DNA of 34,636 nucleotides from Lentisphaerota bacterium (GTDB lineage Bacteria > Verrucomicrobiota > Kiritimatiellia > RFP12 > UBA1067), in assembly GCA_015061665.1 (NCBI GenBank), contig SUWC01000029.1:1-34636 (forward strand). Direction: 5' to 3'. A program made the translations under genes and the position numbers. The notes below the pieces were generated by a model. It was not told the origin of the DNA and ran no database searches. It was given only the letters and a program-made list of their open reading frames with translations. Below, one piece after another: positions 7,761 through 16,225 of the stretch (the stretch's first letter is position 1; every line of letters begins with the position of its first letter).

Positions 7761-9635
7761 ATGAAAGCTCTTACATCTATCCTCTTGGGCCTTGTGGCCG
7801 TCGTCTCTGCGGCGGAGCAGATTAATGTGCATTCCCCAGACTGGCGCCTGCATGTCACGCTTTCCGACGAAGGCGGACGTGCTACCTACAAGGTGTCCTA
7901 CGATGGCGCGACGGTCCTTGAAACGTCGCGCCTCGGCTTTGTTGCGGACTGCGGGGACTTCAGCGAAGGTTTGAAAATCAAGGGCGTCCAGCACTCTGAG
8001 TTTGCAGATTCCTATTCGGTGCCGACGATCAAGAAGTCGCATGTTGACGTCAAGGCAAACCGCGCCAAGGTCGACTACGGCAAGTTCGCCGTCCTCTTCC
8101 ACGTCTCCAACAACGACGTCGCGTTCCGCTATGAGGTGCCGGTGCAGGGCAAGGAGACGCGCTGCATACGGATGCTCGACGAAAAGACGTCCTTCTCCTT
8201 TCCCGCTGACACCAAGGGATTCCTGACTCCGCAGTCCGCGCCGATGGTTGGATGGAAGCGCACGAAGCCTTCCTACGAAGAAGAGTATGTCCTTGACGCA
8301 AAGCTTCCCGTGAAGAGCAAGTATGGGCGCGGATGGACGTTCCCCGCCCTGTTCTGCAAGGGGAGCCATTGGGTCCTTCTTGGCGAAACGGGCACGGACT
8401 CGCGCTACTGCGGGTGCCGTCTCGGCGAATTTGACGGATGCAGCGTCAAGGTCGAGTTCCCGATGGCCGAGGAGAACAACGGCAACGGGACGCGCGAGCC
8501 CGCGTTCGCGCTGCCCGGCGCAACGCCTTGGCGCACCATCACCGTCGGAAACTCGCTCGCGCCGGTCGTGGAGACAACGATAGCGTGGGATGTCGTCAAG
8601 CCGAAGTACGACGCAAAGCCCTATCGGTACGGACGCAGCACGTGGAGCTGGATACTCTGGGACGACGCTTCGATGAACTGGCGCGACCAGACGGCGTACA
8701 TCGACTTTGCCGCCGCAATGGGCTACGAGTTCATCCTGATCGACGCTGGCTGGGACACCGCGAAGGACATCGGGCACGAGAGGATGCCTGAACTCGTGAA
8801 GTACGCCGAGTCTAAGGGCGTCGGCGTGTTCCTGTGGTATTCCTCCAGCGGCTGGTGGAACGACATCGTGCAGTCGCCGATCGACACAATGGACGACCCG
8901 ATCCGCCGAAAGGCCGAGATGCGCTGGATGAAGTCGCTCGGCGTCAAGGGAATCAAGGTCGATTTCTGGGGCGGAGACAAGCAGGAGACGTTCCGCCTTT
9001 ACGAGCAGGTGCTTTCCGATGCAGACGACAACGACATCATGGTCATTTTCCACGGCTGCACGATTCCCCGCGGGTGGGAGAGGATGTATCCGAACTATGT
9101 CGGCAGCGAGGCTGTGCTTGCGAGCGAGAACCGCCGTTTCTCGAAGCACTTCTGCGATGAAGCCGGAAAGAACGCCTCGATTCATCCGTTCATCCGCAAT
9201 GCGCTCGGCGCGATGGAATACGGCGGCACATTCCTCAACGAACGCATGCGCCGAGACAACAAGGGCGGTCACGCTCGCGGCACGACGGTTGACTTCGAGC
9301 TCGCCACGGCGATCCTCTTCCAGAATCCTGTCCAGAACTTTGCGCTTGCGCCCAACAATCTCAAGGACGCACCGCAGTATGCAATCGACTTCATGACGGC
9401 TGTTCCGACTACATGGGACGAAACGCGCTTCATAGACGGCTACCCTGGAATATTCGCCTTCGTCGCGCGCCGCAGCGGGAAGACGTGGTACGTCGCAGGC
9501 GTAGCGTCCGTTGACGTATCGTACGATCTCGACCTTACGCCATTCGGCGGAATCAGGGAGCATGTCTCGATTAAGCGGAACGACGGAATCTGGCGGGTCA
9601 TCGACACCACCACGAGTCCGTACACCGGCACTTGA
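7761..9635 (+). CDS. Secreted glycoside hydrolase family 97 (alpha-galactosidase-like)
   Basis: GH97 enzymes hydrolyse alpha-glucosides (inverting members such as SusB) or alpha-galactosides (retaining members). This protein has 624 residues, typical for the family, with a signal peptide (1-18, VSAAEQ). The N-terminal beta-sandwich (about 20-280) precedes the TIM barrel, which starts near the YGRSTWSWILWDDASMNW stretch and runs through FILIDAGWD, VGVFLWYSSSG and GIKVDFWGGDKQE. Asp401 in IKVDF is where retaining GH97 enzymes carry their nucleophile; inverting SusB has no acid there. This points to a retaining alpha-galactosidase, an inference from the motif only. Its own promoter sits immediately upstream, so it is not dependent on the GH20 transcript. 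Confidence 0.9.
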   Translation: MKALTSILLGLVAVVSAAEQINVHSPDWRLHVTLSDEGGRATYKVSYDGATVLETSRLGFVADCGDFSEGLKIKGVQHSEFADSYSVPTIKKSHVDVKANRAKVDYGKFAVLFHVSNNDVAFRYEVPVQGKETRCIRMLDEKTSFSFPADTKGFLTPQSAPMVGWKRTKPSYEEEYVLDAKLPVKSKYGRGWTFPALFCKGSHWVLLGETGTDSRYCGCRLGEFDGCSVKVEFPMAEENNGNGTREPAFALPGATPWRTITVGNSLAPVVETTIAWDVVKPKYDAKPYRYGRSTWSWILWDDASMNWRDQTAYIDFAAAMGYEFILIDAGWDTAKDIGHERMPELVKYAESKGVGVFLWYSSSGWWNDIVQSPIDTMDDPIRRKAEMRWMKSLGVKGIKVDFWGGDKQETFRLYEQVLSDADDNDIMVIFHGCTIPRGWERMYPNYVGSEAVLASENRRFSKHFCDEAGKNASIHPFIRNALGAMEYGGTFLNERMRRDNKGGHARGTTVDFELATAILFQNPVQNFALAPNNLKDAPQYAIDFMTAVPTTWDETRFIDGYPGIFAFVARRSGKTWYVAGVASVDVSYDLDLTPFGGIREHVSIKRNDGIWRVIDTTTSPYTGT

Positions 9636-9661
9636 TTTCGCAATCGTCGGTTTGCTATAAT
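9632..9661 (+). promoter_or_regulatory. Promoter of the TMEM43-family gene
   Basis: TTGATT (9632-9637), an 18-bp spacer, and TGC plus TATAAT (9656-9661) give a near-consensus extended -10 promoter. The -35 overlaps the GH97 stop codon. The ATG at 9672 follows 10 nt after the -10, so the leader would be only about 3-4 nt. Confidence 0.75.
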
Positions 9662-9671
9662 TTGCTCCATT

Positions 9672-10799
9672 ATGTCAACAGAAACAACAACGATATCGTG
9701 GGGATCTCGCCTGGGTTCGTCCATCAAGGGCGTTCTTGTCGGCGTAATCCTCTTTCTTCTTGGCTTCCCTGTTCTCTTTTGGAACGAGGGAAGGGCGGTC
9801 AAGGCAACAAAGACGAACGAAGAAGGGGCGTCCAGCGTCGTCGAGGCGGAGGCCGCGTCGGTCGATCCCGCTCAGAACGGCAAGCTCGTCCACGTCATAG
9901 GCGACGCAACGACGGCCGACGTGCTGTCCGACTCGACGTACGGAGTCAGCGAGACGGCGTTTCGCCTCTCCCGCAAGACGGAGATGTACCAGTGGGTCGA
10001 GCATGCCGAGACGCACGACGAGAAGAAGCTCGGCGGCAAGATCGAGCGCACGACAAAGTACACCTATTCCAAGGGATGGTGCGAGTCGGCCATAAACTCC
10101 GATGCGTTCCACGACAAGGGACAGTACATCAACCCGCCCGCACGCGAGGAGCTTGGCGAGGTCAATCAGTACGCCAAGAAGGCCGAGCTCGGCGCGAGGA
10201 CGCTTTCTGCACGCCAGATCGAGCGCATTTCCGGCGCGGAGACGCTCAAGACGCTCTACAGGCCTGTCGTCACGAACGAGTTCTTCGAGATTTCCGGCAC
10301 GGTTCCGGAGCCGAAGGTCGGAGACGTCCGCGTAACGTTCAGCGTTGTCCGCTCGCCCAAGACGATCACGGTCGTCGCGGGACAGAACGGCAACGGCTTC
10401 ATGGCCTTCACGGCCAAGTCGACCGGCTCCACCATCGACCACCTGATGTCCGGCGCGATTGACGCGGCTGGTGTCTTCGCGGCTGCGGAGCGCAGCAACA
10501 CCATGATTACCTGGATACTGCGCTTTGTCGGATTCTTCATGATGTTCATCGGACTTTCCAGCGTCTTCAAGCCGTTGTCCGTCGTGGCTGACGTCGTTCC
10601 GTTCATCGGCACCCTCGTGGGCATTGGCACTGGTCTCGTTGCCGGTGTGATTGCGTTTGGCGCATCGCTCGTGACGATTGCAGTCGCATGGCTCTTCTAT
10701 CGTCCTCTCCTCGCGATACTCCTGATAGGCGCGGCGGTGGCGCTCGTCGTATTCCTCGTGATGAAGTTCAAGTCGAAACCATCGCCAATACCGGCGTAA
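9672..10799 (+). CDS. TMEM43-family membrane protein
   Basis: This 375-residue membrane protein matches the TMEM43 (LUMA) family, known from eukaryotic inner nuclear membrane and endoplasmic reticulum but also common in bacteria, where its role is undefined. One membrane helix lies at about 19-38 (KGVLVGVILFLLGFPVLFWNEGRA, whose WNEGRA ending is typical), then a soluble domain (about 40-275) and a cluster of about four helices (about 277-368). The soluble part contains the family-like segments TYSKGW and INPPARE. It has its own strong promoter and is followed by a strong terminator, so it is a single-gene unit. No functional link to its neighbours is visible. Confidence 0.85.
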   Translation: MSTETTTISWGSRLGSSIKGVLVGVILFLLGFPVLFWNEGRAVKATKTNEEGASSVVEAEAASVDPAQNGKLVHVIGDATTADVLSDSTYGVSETAFRLSRKTEMYQWVEHAETHDEKKLGGKIERTTKYTYSKGWCESAINSDAFHDKGQYINPPAREELGEVNQYAKKAELGARTLSARQIERISGAETLKTLYRPVVTNEFFEISGTVPEPKVGDVRVTFSVVRSPKTITVVAGQNGNGFMAFTAKSTGSTIDHLMSGAIDAAGVFAAAERSNTMITWILRFVGFFMMFIGLSSVFKPLSVVADVVPFIGTLVGIGTGLVAGVIAFGASLVTIAVAWLFYRPLLAILLIGAAVALVVFLVMKFKSKPSPIPA

Positions 10800-10827
10800 A
10801 ACCTCGAAAAACACTAAGAATTGTATA

Positions 10828-10868
10828 CTTGTCTACAGGTTAGCACCACCTGTAGACAAGTTTTTTTA
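10828..10868 (+). terminator. Strong Rho-independent terminator
   Basis: CTTGTCTACAGGT (10828-10840) pairs perfectly with ACCTGTAGACAAG (10848-10860), a 13-bp stem with a 7-nt loop, followed directly by TTTTTTTATT. It ends the TMEM43-family transcript and insulates nrdD. Confidence 0.92.
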
Positions 10869-10885
10869 TTTTCCCCCTAGACGAG

Positions 10886-10901
10886 ACACAACAGATAGTG
10901 T
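10886..10901 (+). promoter_or_regulatory. Candidate NrdR box upstream of nrdD
   Basis: ACACAACAGATAGTGT agrees at 14 of 16 positions with the NrdR-box consensus as I recall it (acaCwAtATaTwGtgt). It lies in the nrdD promoter region, overlapping an AT-rich stretch (TATTATATT, 10901-10909) that could be the -10. NrdR boxes normally occur in pairs; no second box at helical spacing is obvious, which lowers confidence. Confidence 0.4.
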
Positions 10902-10976
10902 ATTATATTAGACAGTTACCCCAGGGAGGGTATACGTCAACTCCAACTAAAAACACACGAAAGCAGGCAATAAACC

Positions 10977-13169
10977 ATGTCCAAGGCTATGAAGATCATC
11001 AAGCGGTCTGGCGAGGAAGTACCGTTTGACATAACCAAGATCATCAACGCTATCCGCAAGGCGTCTCAGGCCGTTGACTACAAGGATGCGCTGTCAGAGG
11101 GTCGAATCAAGCTTATTGCAGAGGAAGTCGCTGGTGTCTGCGAGGCGCGCGAGAGGGCGATGACGGTCGAGGAGATTCAGGACGTCGTCGAGACGAAGAT
11201 CATGGAGATGGGCGCGAGGGAGATTGCGAAGAAGTACATCACGTACCGCTACAAGCAGAACCTGCTCCGCCAGGCGAACACTACGGACAAGCAGATCCTT
11301 TCGCTCATCGAGTGCAACAACGAGGACGTCAAGCAGGAGAACTCGAACAAGAACCCGACGATCAACTCGGTTCAGCGCGACTACATGGCCGGCGAAGTTT
11401 CTAAGGACGTCTCGGCGCGTCTTCTCCTTCCGCAGGAGGTCGTTCAGGCTCACAACGACGGCATAATCCATTTCCACGACATGGACTACTATGCCCAGCA
11501 CATGCACAACTGCGACCTCGTCAACCTCGAGGACATGCTGCAGAACGGGACCGTCATCTCCGGGACGATGATCGAGAAGCCGAAGTCCTTCTCGACGGCG
11601 TGCAACATCGCGACGCAGATCATCGCGCAGGTGGCGTCCAACCAGTACGGCGGGCAGTCCATCTCGCTCACCCACCTCGCTCCGTTCGTGGACATCTCGC
11701 GCAAGGCGATCCGCAAGGAGCTTTCCGAGGAGTGTGCGCTCGCCGGCGTGACGATGGACGGCGAGGCGTTCGACAAGATCGTCGAGAAGCGCGTACGCAA
11801 GGAGATACAGAAGGGCGTCCAGACGATCCAGTACCAGGTCGTCACGCTAATGACGACGAATGGTCAGGCTCCGTTCGTCACTGTGTTCATGTACCTCGGC
11901 GAAGCGCGGAGCGAGGCCGAGCGGGCCGACCTCGCGATGATCATAGAGGAGGTCCTCAACGAGCGCATTCTCGGAGTCAAGAACGAGCAGGGCGTCTACA
12001 TCACGCCCGCGTTTCCGAAGCTCATCTACGTCCTGGAGGAGCAGAATGTCCGCGAGGGCACGCCCTACTGGTACCTCACCGAGCTCGCCGCGAAGTGCAC
12101 CGCCAAGCGCATGGTGCCGGACTACATCAGCGAGAAGAAGATGCTGGAGTACAAGATCGACAAGGCGGGCAACGGCCACTGCTACACGTGCATGGGCTGC
12201 CGCTCGTTCCTGACGCCGTTCATAGACGAAAACGGAAAGCCGAAGTACTACGGGCGCTTCAACCAGGGCGTTGTCACCGTGAATCTCGTGGACATCGCGC
12301 TTTCGGCCCACGGGGACATGAAGCGCTTCTGGACCATCTTCGAGGAGCGCATGGAGCTTTGCCACCGCGCGCTGCAGTGCCGCCACGAGCGCCTTACCGG
12401 CACGCTCTCCGACGCAGCGCCTATCCTCTGGCAGTACGGCGCGCTCACCCGCCTGCCGAAGGGCGTTCCGATCGACCGCTATCTCCACGGAGGCTACTCC
12501 ACGATCTCGCTTGGCTACGCCGGACTCTGGGAGTGCGTCCTTGCGCTCAACGGCAAGAAGCTCACGGAGCCGGAGGGACAGGAGCTCGGACTTGAGATCA
12601 TGAAGAAGCTCAACGAGTACACTGCGAAGTGGAAGGCTGCGGAGAACATCGACTACTCGCTCTACGGCACTCCGCTCGAGTCGACGACGTACAAGTTCGC
12701 GAAATGCCTCCAGAAGCGCTTCGGCATCATCAAGGGCATTACTGACAAGAACTACATCACGAACTCCTACCACATCCACGTGACCGAGCCGATCGATGCG
12801 TTCAAGAAGCTCGAGATCGAGTCCAAGTTCCAGCGTCTTTCGCCCGGCGGCGCCATCAGCTACGTCGAGGTGCCGAACATGCAGAACAACCTGCCGGCGG
12901 TCCTCGCCATAATGCAGTTCATCTACGACAACATCATGTACGCCGAGCTGAACACAAAGAGCGACTACTGCCAGGTGTGCGGCTTCGACGGCGAGATAGA
13001 GATCGTGAAGGACGAGAGCGGAAAGCTCATCTGGAAGTGCCCGAAGTGCGGCAACACCGACGAGTCGAAGCTCAACGTCGCGCGCCGCACCTGCGGATAC
13101 ATCGGCTCCCAGTTCTGGAACCAGGGCCGCACGCAGGAGATCAAGGAACGCGTCCTGCACGTGTCGTAA
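10977..13169 (+). CDS. nrdD: Anaerobic (class III) ribonucleoside-triphosphate reductase
   Basis: NrdD makes deoxyribonucleotides from NTPs without oxygen, using a glycyl radical and formate. This copy has 730 residues. An ATP-cone regulatory domain occupies about 5-95 (KIIKRSGEEVPFDITKIINA). Active-site cysteines are visible in HMHNCDLVN and HCYTCMGCRS. A C-terminal zinc ribbon has CQVCGFDGE and KCPKCGN. The glycyl-radical loop is RRTCGYIGSQFW with Gly707, placed like Gly681 of the E. coli enzyme. The leader is A-rich with a weak ribosome-binding site. Its activase nrdG is 2.4 kb downstream, separated by two unrelated genes. The stop codon overlaps the next ATG (TAATG). Confidence 0.97.
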   Translation: MSKAMKIIKRSGEEVPFDITKIINAIRKASQAVDYKDALSEGRIKLIAEEVAGVCEARERAMTVEEIQDVVETKIMEMGAREIAKKYITYRYKQNLLRQANTTDKQILSLIECNNEDVKQENSNKNPTINSVQRDYMAGEVSKDVSARLLLPQEVVQAHNDGIIHFHDMDYYAQHMHNCDLVNLEDMLQNGTVISGTMIEKPKSFSTACNIATQIIAQVASNQYGGQSISLTHLAPFVDISRKAIRKELSEECALAGVTMDGEAFDKIVEKRVRKEIQKGVQTIQYQVVTLMTTNGQAPFVTVFMYLGEARSEAERADLAMIIEEVLNERILGVKNEQGVYITPAFPKLIYVLEEQNVREGTPYWYLTELAAKCTAKRMVPDYISEKKMLEYKIDKAGNGHCYTCMGCRSFLTPFIDENGKPKYYGRFNQGVVTVNLVDIALSAHGDMKRFWTIFEERMELCHRALQCRHERLTGTLSDAAPILWQYGALTRLPKGVPIDRYLHGGYSTISLGYAGLWECVLALNGKKLTEPEGQELGLEIMKKLNEYTAKWKAAENIDYSLYGTPLESTTYKFAKCLQKRFGIIKGITDKNYITNSYHIHVTEPIDAFKKLEIESKFQRLSPGGAISYVEVPNMQNNLPAVLAIMQFIYDNIMYAELNTKSDYCQVCGFDGEIEIVKDESGKLIWKCPKCGNTDESKLNVARRTCGYIGSQFWNQGRTQEIKERVLHVS

Positions 13170-13840
13170 TGGCAGGCTGCAAGAACGCGAATCGCGTGCT
13201 TGTCGGCACGTATCGTCCCGAGAACGAGGCGTGGATCCGGGAGCGGCGGCTTTACAACCTGCCGCTTCCCGAATTTAGCCGCGCCCTCGGTAGGGCGGGC
13301 GCGCCGCACGCCGAATTCTACGCCATCTACGAACTCATCGAGGAATCAACGCCCGCGAAGCTTCTCGGCGGCAAATCCGCCGAAGTGTTCGTCGCGTCGT
13401 CGCGCTGTCCCTGCGTCAAGATCGACGAAACGTTCTACTCGAAGCCCTACCCAATCACCGGCGGCAAGTCGATGCAATACGTCTTCGACTGTCTCAAGCC
13501 GTATTTCAGGAAGTGGAAATCCGCTACGACGTTCAATCCGGTGCAGGAGGATTTCTTTCGGGAAAGTTTTGGCTTCGACTATGGTCTTCAAGAGGCCAAG
13601 GAAATCGCCAACGACGCCAAGGAGAAGGGCCAGGGGATTGATTTGCTTGCAGGCGGTGTTCCCTGTCCTCCTTTTTCGGTTGCCTCCAAACAGCTTGGAG
13701 AGGATGACGAAAGGGATCTGTTCCCCCAGGCAATCAGGCTTATTTCTGAGATGCGTCCTCGTGCGGTGATGCTTGAGAACGTACGCGGCTTTTTAGATCC
13801 TAAATTTGAATTAAATATCGGCAATGAAAACTCCATTTGA
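13169..13840 (+). pseudogene. Chimeric ORF: unknown N-terminal part fused to a truncated cytosine-C5 methyltransferase scrap
   Basis: The ORF has 223 residues. Residues about 1-130 (beginning MAGCKNANRVLVGTYRPENE) match no family I recognise. Residues about 152-215 are clearly part of a DNA cytosine-C5 methyltransferase: GIDLLAGGVPCPPFS carries the Pro-Cys catalytic motif IV, followed by DDERDLFPQAIRLI and VMLENVRGFLDPKF with the Glu-Asn-Val motif VI. The S-adenosylmethionine-binding motif I (FxGxG) and everything after motif VI, including the target-recognition domain, are missing, so it cannot be an active methyltransferase. The last ten residues are run-out. The scrap is more AT-rich than its surroundings. 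It looks like the remains of a restriction-modification insertion within the nrd operon. The N-terminal part may be the remnant of a partner protein, which is inference. Confidence 0.7.
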
Positions 13841-15524
13841 CAGAATCGTCGGGCCGGAAGGCGAGTGGAAGCTAGCGAACCCGGAAGAAAAGGGCCGCGC
13901 GAAAGCCGCCGGCCAAGTCGGCATGGTCAAGCTTAAGATCGAGCTGAAGGACATCGGCGCGAGGCGTGTCGTCGTCGTGCCGCGCGACTTGACGCTCATG
14001 TCGCTGCATGACGTCATTCAGTCGCTGTTCGGCTGGGAGGACTGCCACCTCTGGATGTTCTCGAACAACAAGGGCAGGAACGTCTGGCAGCCGTCGGACG
14101 ACGGTTCGGGCTTCGTGGAAGACCTCGATCCTGCAGATTTCTCCGTAGAGGACATGCTTCAGAAGGTCGGCGACCATGCGGAATACGAATACGACTTCGG
14201 CGACAGCTGGCGCCACAAGATCACCCGTATGACGGATCCAAAGCCAAATGTGGAGTATGGCTGCGTGAAGTCCGAAGGACCCGACGGCGAGGAGGATTCC
14301 CGCTTCTCTTTTGCCAACGAAGACGATGACGAAGAAGAATGTCCGGAGCCCACGCTCGATGAAATCAACGGGCGCCTTCCCTCGTTCGGATCGCTGTCGA
14401 GACTGGGGTCAAGCGTCCAGTTTGCCGACGAGATGAAAGGCGGCAAGGGTCCGGATATCATGGACATCCTCAACGCGAAGTCTGAAGAAGACTTGCGGGA
14501 ATCCGCCATGTCATTGGTAAAGACAGAGGGGTTGTCCGCTGAGGGACTCAAAGAGGAACTCCACGCTTTCCTTTCTTCGGATGCGGGACTGAAGGCGTCA
14601 ATTGAGGGCATTGTGATTTCCATCACGGAACCGTATTTCAATGCTCTTGCGGAAGCGCTGAAATCAGGGTCTGCGGTGGTGGAAAACCGCACAATCGACG
14701 AGTTTTCCGTGTTCTGCAAATGTCCCATAACCCATGTCCAGCGATCTGGTACGCGCGGTGTCCGTCTTTTCGTCGCCAGAGAAGCCCGCGAAATGTGGCA
14801 GGGGATGTCAAAGCGCCTGGACATGCTTCATGCCGAATGGGATGCTTTCCATGCGCTCGCCGATGCCGCAGTCAGGCTGTATGGCGGAGTGACAGTCCAC
14901 GAATTTGCGGAGATACTCCATCGTTTCTACGATTATGCCGATTACCCGGAGGAAATGCTTGAAGCCCTAATGGGCGTAAGAGCGTCTTGCTGGGATTCCT
15001 TCCACTTTGTCGAAGAAGGGATAATATACTGCGATAGATTCAATTCGGTGTCGGACTACCGTGATTTCGCCAGAAAGCGCGACGTCTATCCGCGTTGGGA
15101 GACAAGCGACCTCGACGAGTTCTTAAACTATGCGGACGAGGAGTATTTCGAGAATACCCCGCAGCGAGAGGCGCTTGTCGAGCATTGCATAAGGACATTT
15201 GGCGATTCACGCGATACAGCGGAAGGCGTCGTGAAACAGATACAAGAAGACCTTTGCAGAGGCGCACCTTCGGAAGAAATAGCTGAATTTTTCGGCATTG
15301 ACTTTCCCGATCCCGAGATGTCCAAGCGAAAAGTCTCTGAAATCGAGGCGCTTGTTCGCGACGTTCGCGACAACATGCGCCTTGCGGAGTACAACGGCAA
15401 CACGTACAGCTCGCTGTCGGCGGTATCCTCCATAGTGCGCAATCAGCCTAAGGTCGGACGTAACGACCCCTGTCCGTGCGGCAGCGGGAAGAAGTTCAAA
15501 AAATGCTGCGGGAAGGAGTCCTAA
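13824..15524 (+). CDS. PRiA4_ORF3-like protein with C-terminal SEC-C zinc motif
   Basis: This 566-residue protein starts, after a poorly conserved leader, with a PRiA4_ORF3 (plasmid pRiA4b ORF-3-like) domain at about 34-155: [38 protein letters not shown] and [14 protein letters not shown] long acidic-helical middle region follows. The C-terminus is a SEC-C zinc motif, [21 protein letters not shown], as in SecA tails, giving possible zinc, ribosome or nucleic-acid contact. The function is unknown. An alternative start is ATG 13923, where the domain begins; the chosen ATG lies in the AT-rich end of the methyltransferase scrap and has no ribosome-binding site. It ends three bases before the nrdG start, and its last codons carry the nrdG ribosome-binding site. 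Confidence 0.8.
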   Translation: MKTPFDRIVGPEGEWKLANPEEKGRAKAAGQVGMVKLKIELKDIGARRVVVVPRDLTLMSLHDVIQSLFGWEDCHLWMFSNNKGRNVWQPSDDGSGFVEDLDPADFSVEDMLQKVGDHAEYEYDFGDSWRHKITRMTDPKPNVEYGCVKSEGPDGEEDSRFSFANEDDDEEECPEPTLDEINGRLPSFGSLSRLGSSVQFADEMKGGKGPDIMDILNAKSEEDLRESAMSLVKTEGLSAEGLKEELHAFLSSDAGLKASIEGIVISITEPYFNALAEALKSGSAVVENRTIDEFSVFCKCPITHVQRSGTRGVRLFVAREAREMWQGMSKRLDMLHAEWDAFHALADAAVRLYGGVTVHEFAEILHRFYDYADYPEEMLEALMGVRASCWDSFHFVEEGIIYCDRFNSVSDYRDFARKRDVYPRWETSDLDEFLNYADEEYFENTPQREALVEHCIRTFGDSRDTAEGVVKQIQEDLCRGAPSEEIAEFFGIDFPDPEMSKRKVSEIEALVRDVRDNMRLAEYNGNTYSSLSAVSSIVRNQPKVGRNDPCPCGSGKKFKKCCGKES

Positions 15525-15527
15525 CCG

Positions 15528-16058
15528 GTGAACTATGCGTCGATAAGAACGTGCGACATCGCGAACGGGGAGGGAGTGCGCGTCTCCCTCTTCGTCTCTG
15601 GATGCACGCACAAGTGCAAGGGGTGCTTCAACGAGGACGCGCAGTCCTTCGCCTACGGACGCAAGTTCACTAAGGAAACTGAGGACATGCTCCTCAAGGC
15701 GCTCGAGCCTTCGTATATCGCCGGACTTACGCTTCTCGGCGGCGAGCCGATGGAGCCAGCGAACCAGGAGGGGCTTATCGGCTTCCTGCGCCGCTTCCGC
15801 GAGCGCTGGCCCCTTGGAGGGCCCAAGACGCTCTGGATATATACAGGATGCGTCTACGAATCAGACCTTCTTCCGACATCGGGCGATGCCCTCGGCGTTG
15901 AGACGAACACGCCGCACAAGCGCTGGCGCACGAGATACACGGATGAAATCCTCTCTATGACCAACGTCCTTGTCGATGGACCGTTCGTGGAGGAACTCAA
16001 GGATATTTCCCTCCGTTTCCGCGGAAGCTCCAATCAGCGCCTTCTTCATCTTCATTGA
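15528..16058 (+). CDS. nrdG: Anaerobic ribonucleotide reductase-activating protein
   Basis: NrdG is a radical-SAM enzyme that uses a [4Fe-4S] cluster and S-adenosylmethionine to install the glycyl radical on NrdD. It has 176 residues. The cluster motif CTHKCKGC has Cys26, Cys30 and Cys33, the CxxxCxxC spacing of the family, and is followed by LTLLGGEPMEP. The conserved GEGVRVSLFVSGC precedes the motif. Translation begins at GTG 15528, with GGAAGGAG at 15511-15518 as a good ribosome-binding site inside the upstream gene; no ATG gives the conserved N-terminus. Its distance from nrdD, with two unrelated genes in between, is unusual. Confidence 0.93.
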   Translation: MNYASIRTCDIANGEGVRVSLFVSGCTHKCKGCFNEDAQSFAYGRKFTKETEDMLLKALEPSYIAGLTLLGGEPMEPANQEGLIGFLRRFRERWPLGGPKTLWIYTGCVYESDLLPTSGDALGVETNTPHKRWRTRYTDEILSMTNVLVDGPFVEELKDISLRFRGSSNQRLLHLH

Positions 16059-16225
16059 TCCGAGTTCTGTTCCAACGGATTAGTCTGCGATAGAGTTGCA
16101 GATGTCGTGCCGGTGTCGCAAAAGGACATTTCCTTTGACGGCAATAGCCAACAGTCGACGAGCATATTTGATATTATATTTACAGGCTCGTACAACTCCA
16201 TCCAATCCAAGGAACAGGAATCGAA
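16059..16225. promoter_or_regulatory. Intergenic region with probable operon A promoter
   Basis: TGA plus TATTAT (16169-16177) is an extended -10 candidate with no clear -35. This would fit an activator-dependent promoter for the GH88 gene. The leader of about 43 nt contains AAGGA and AGGAA (16209-16220) as ribosome-binding site. No copy of the TTCGGTTTTGG operator seen upstream of operon B is found here. The 6-bp inverted repeat at 16121-16136 is too weak to call. Confidence 0.45.

Noticed and set aside
7548..9563. Very long open frame on the minus strand, opposite GH97
   Set aside because: It is a mirror of the GC-rich plus-strand gene. Its translation is rich in Arg, Val, His and Asp with no recognisable domain, while the plus-strand frame is a clear GH97.
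10917..10932. TACCC/GGGTA hairpin in the nrdD leader as a riboswitch element
   Set aside because: A 5-bp stem alone does not support a riboswitch, and no conserved ligand-binding core is visible.
11847..13160. Long minus-strand frame opposite nrdD, and similar ones at 242-1303, 17995-19341, 21472-22752 and 31045-32766
   Set aside because: All lie opposite well-supported genes and show the low-complexity Arg/Val/Leu/Asp composition of antisense shadow frames; none has a family match.
13169..13840. Active DNA cytosine methyltransferase
   Set aside because: The S-adenosylmethionine-binding motif I and all motifs after VI are missing.
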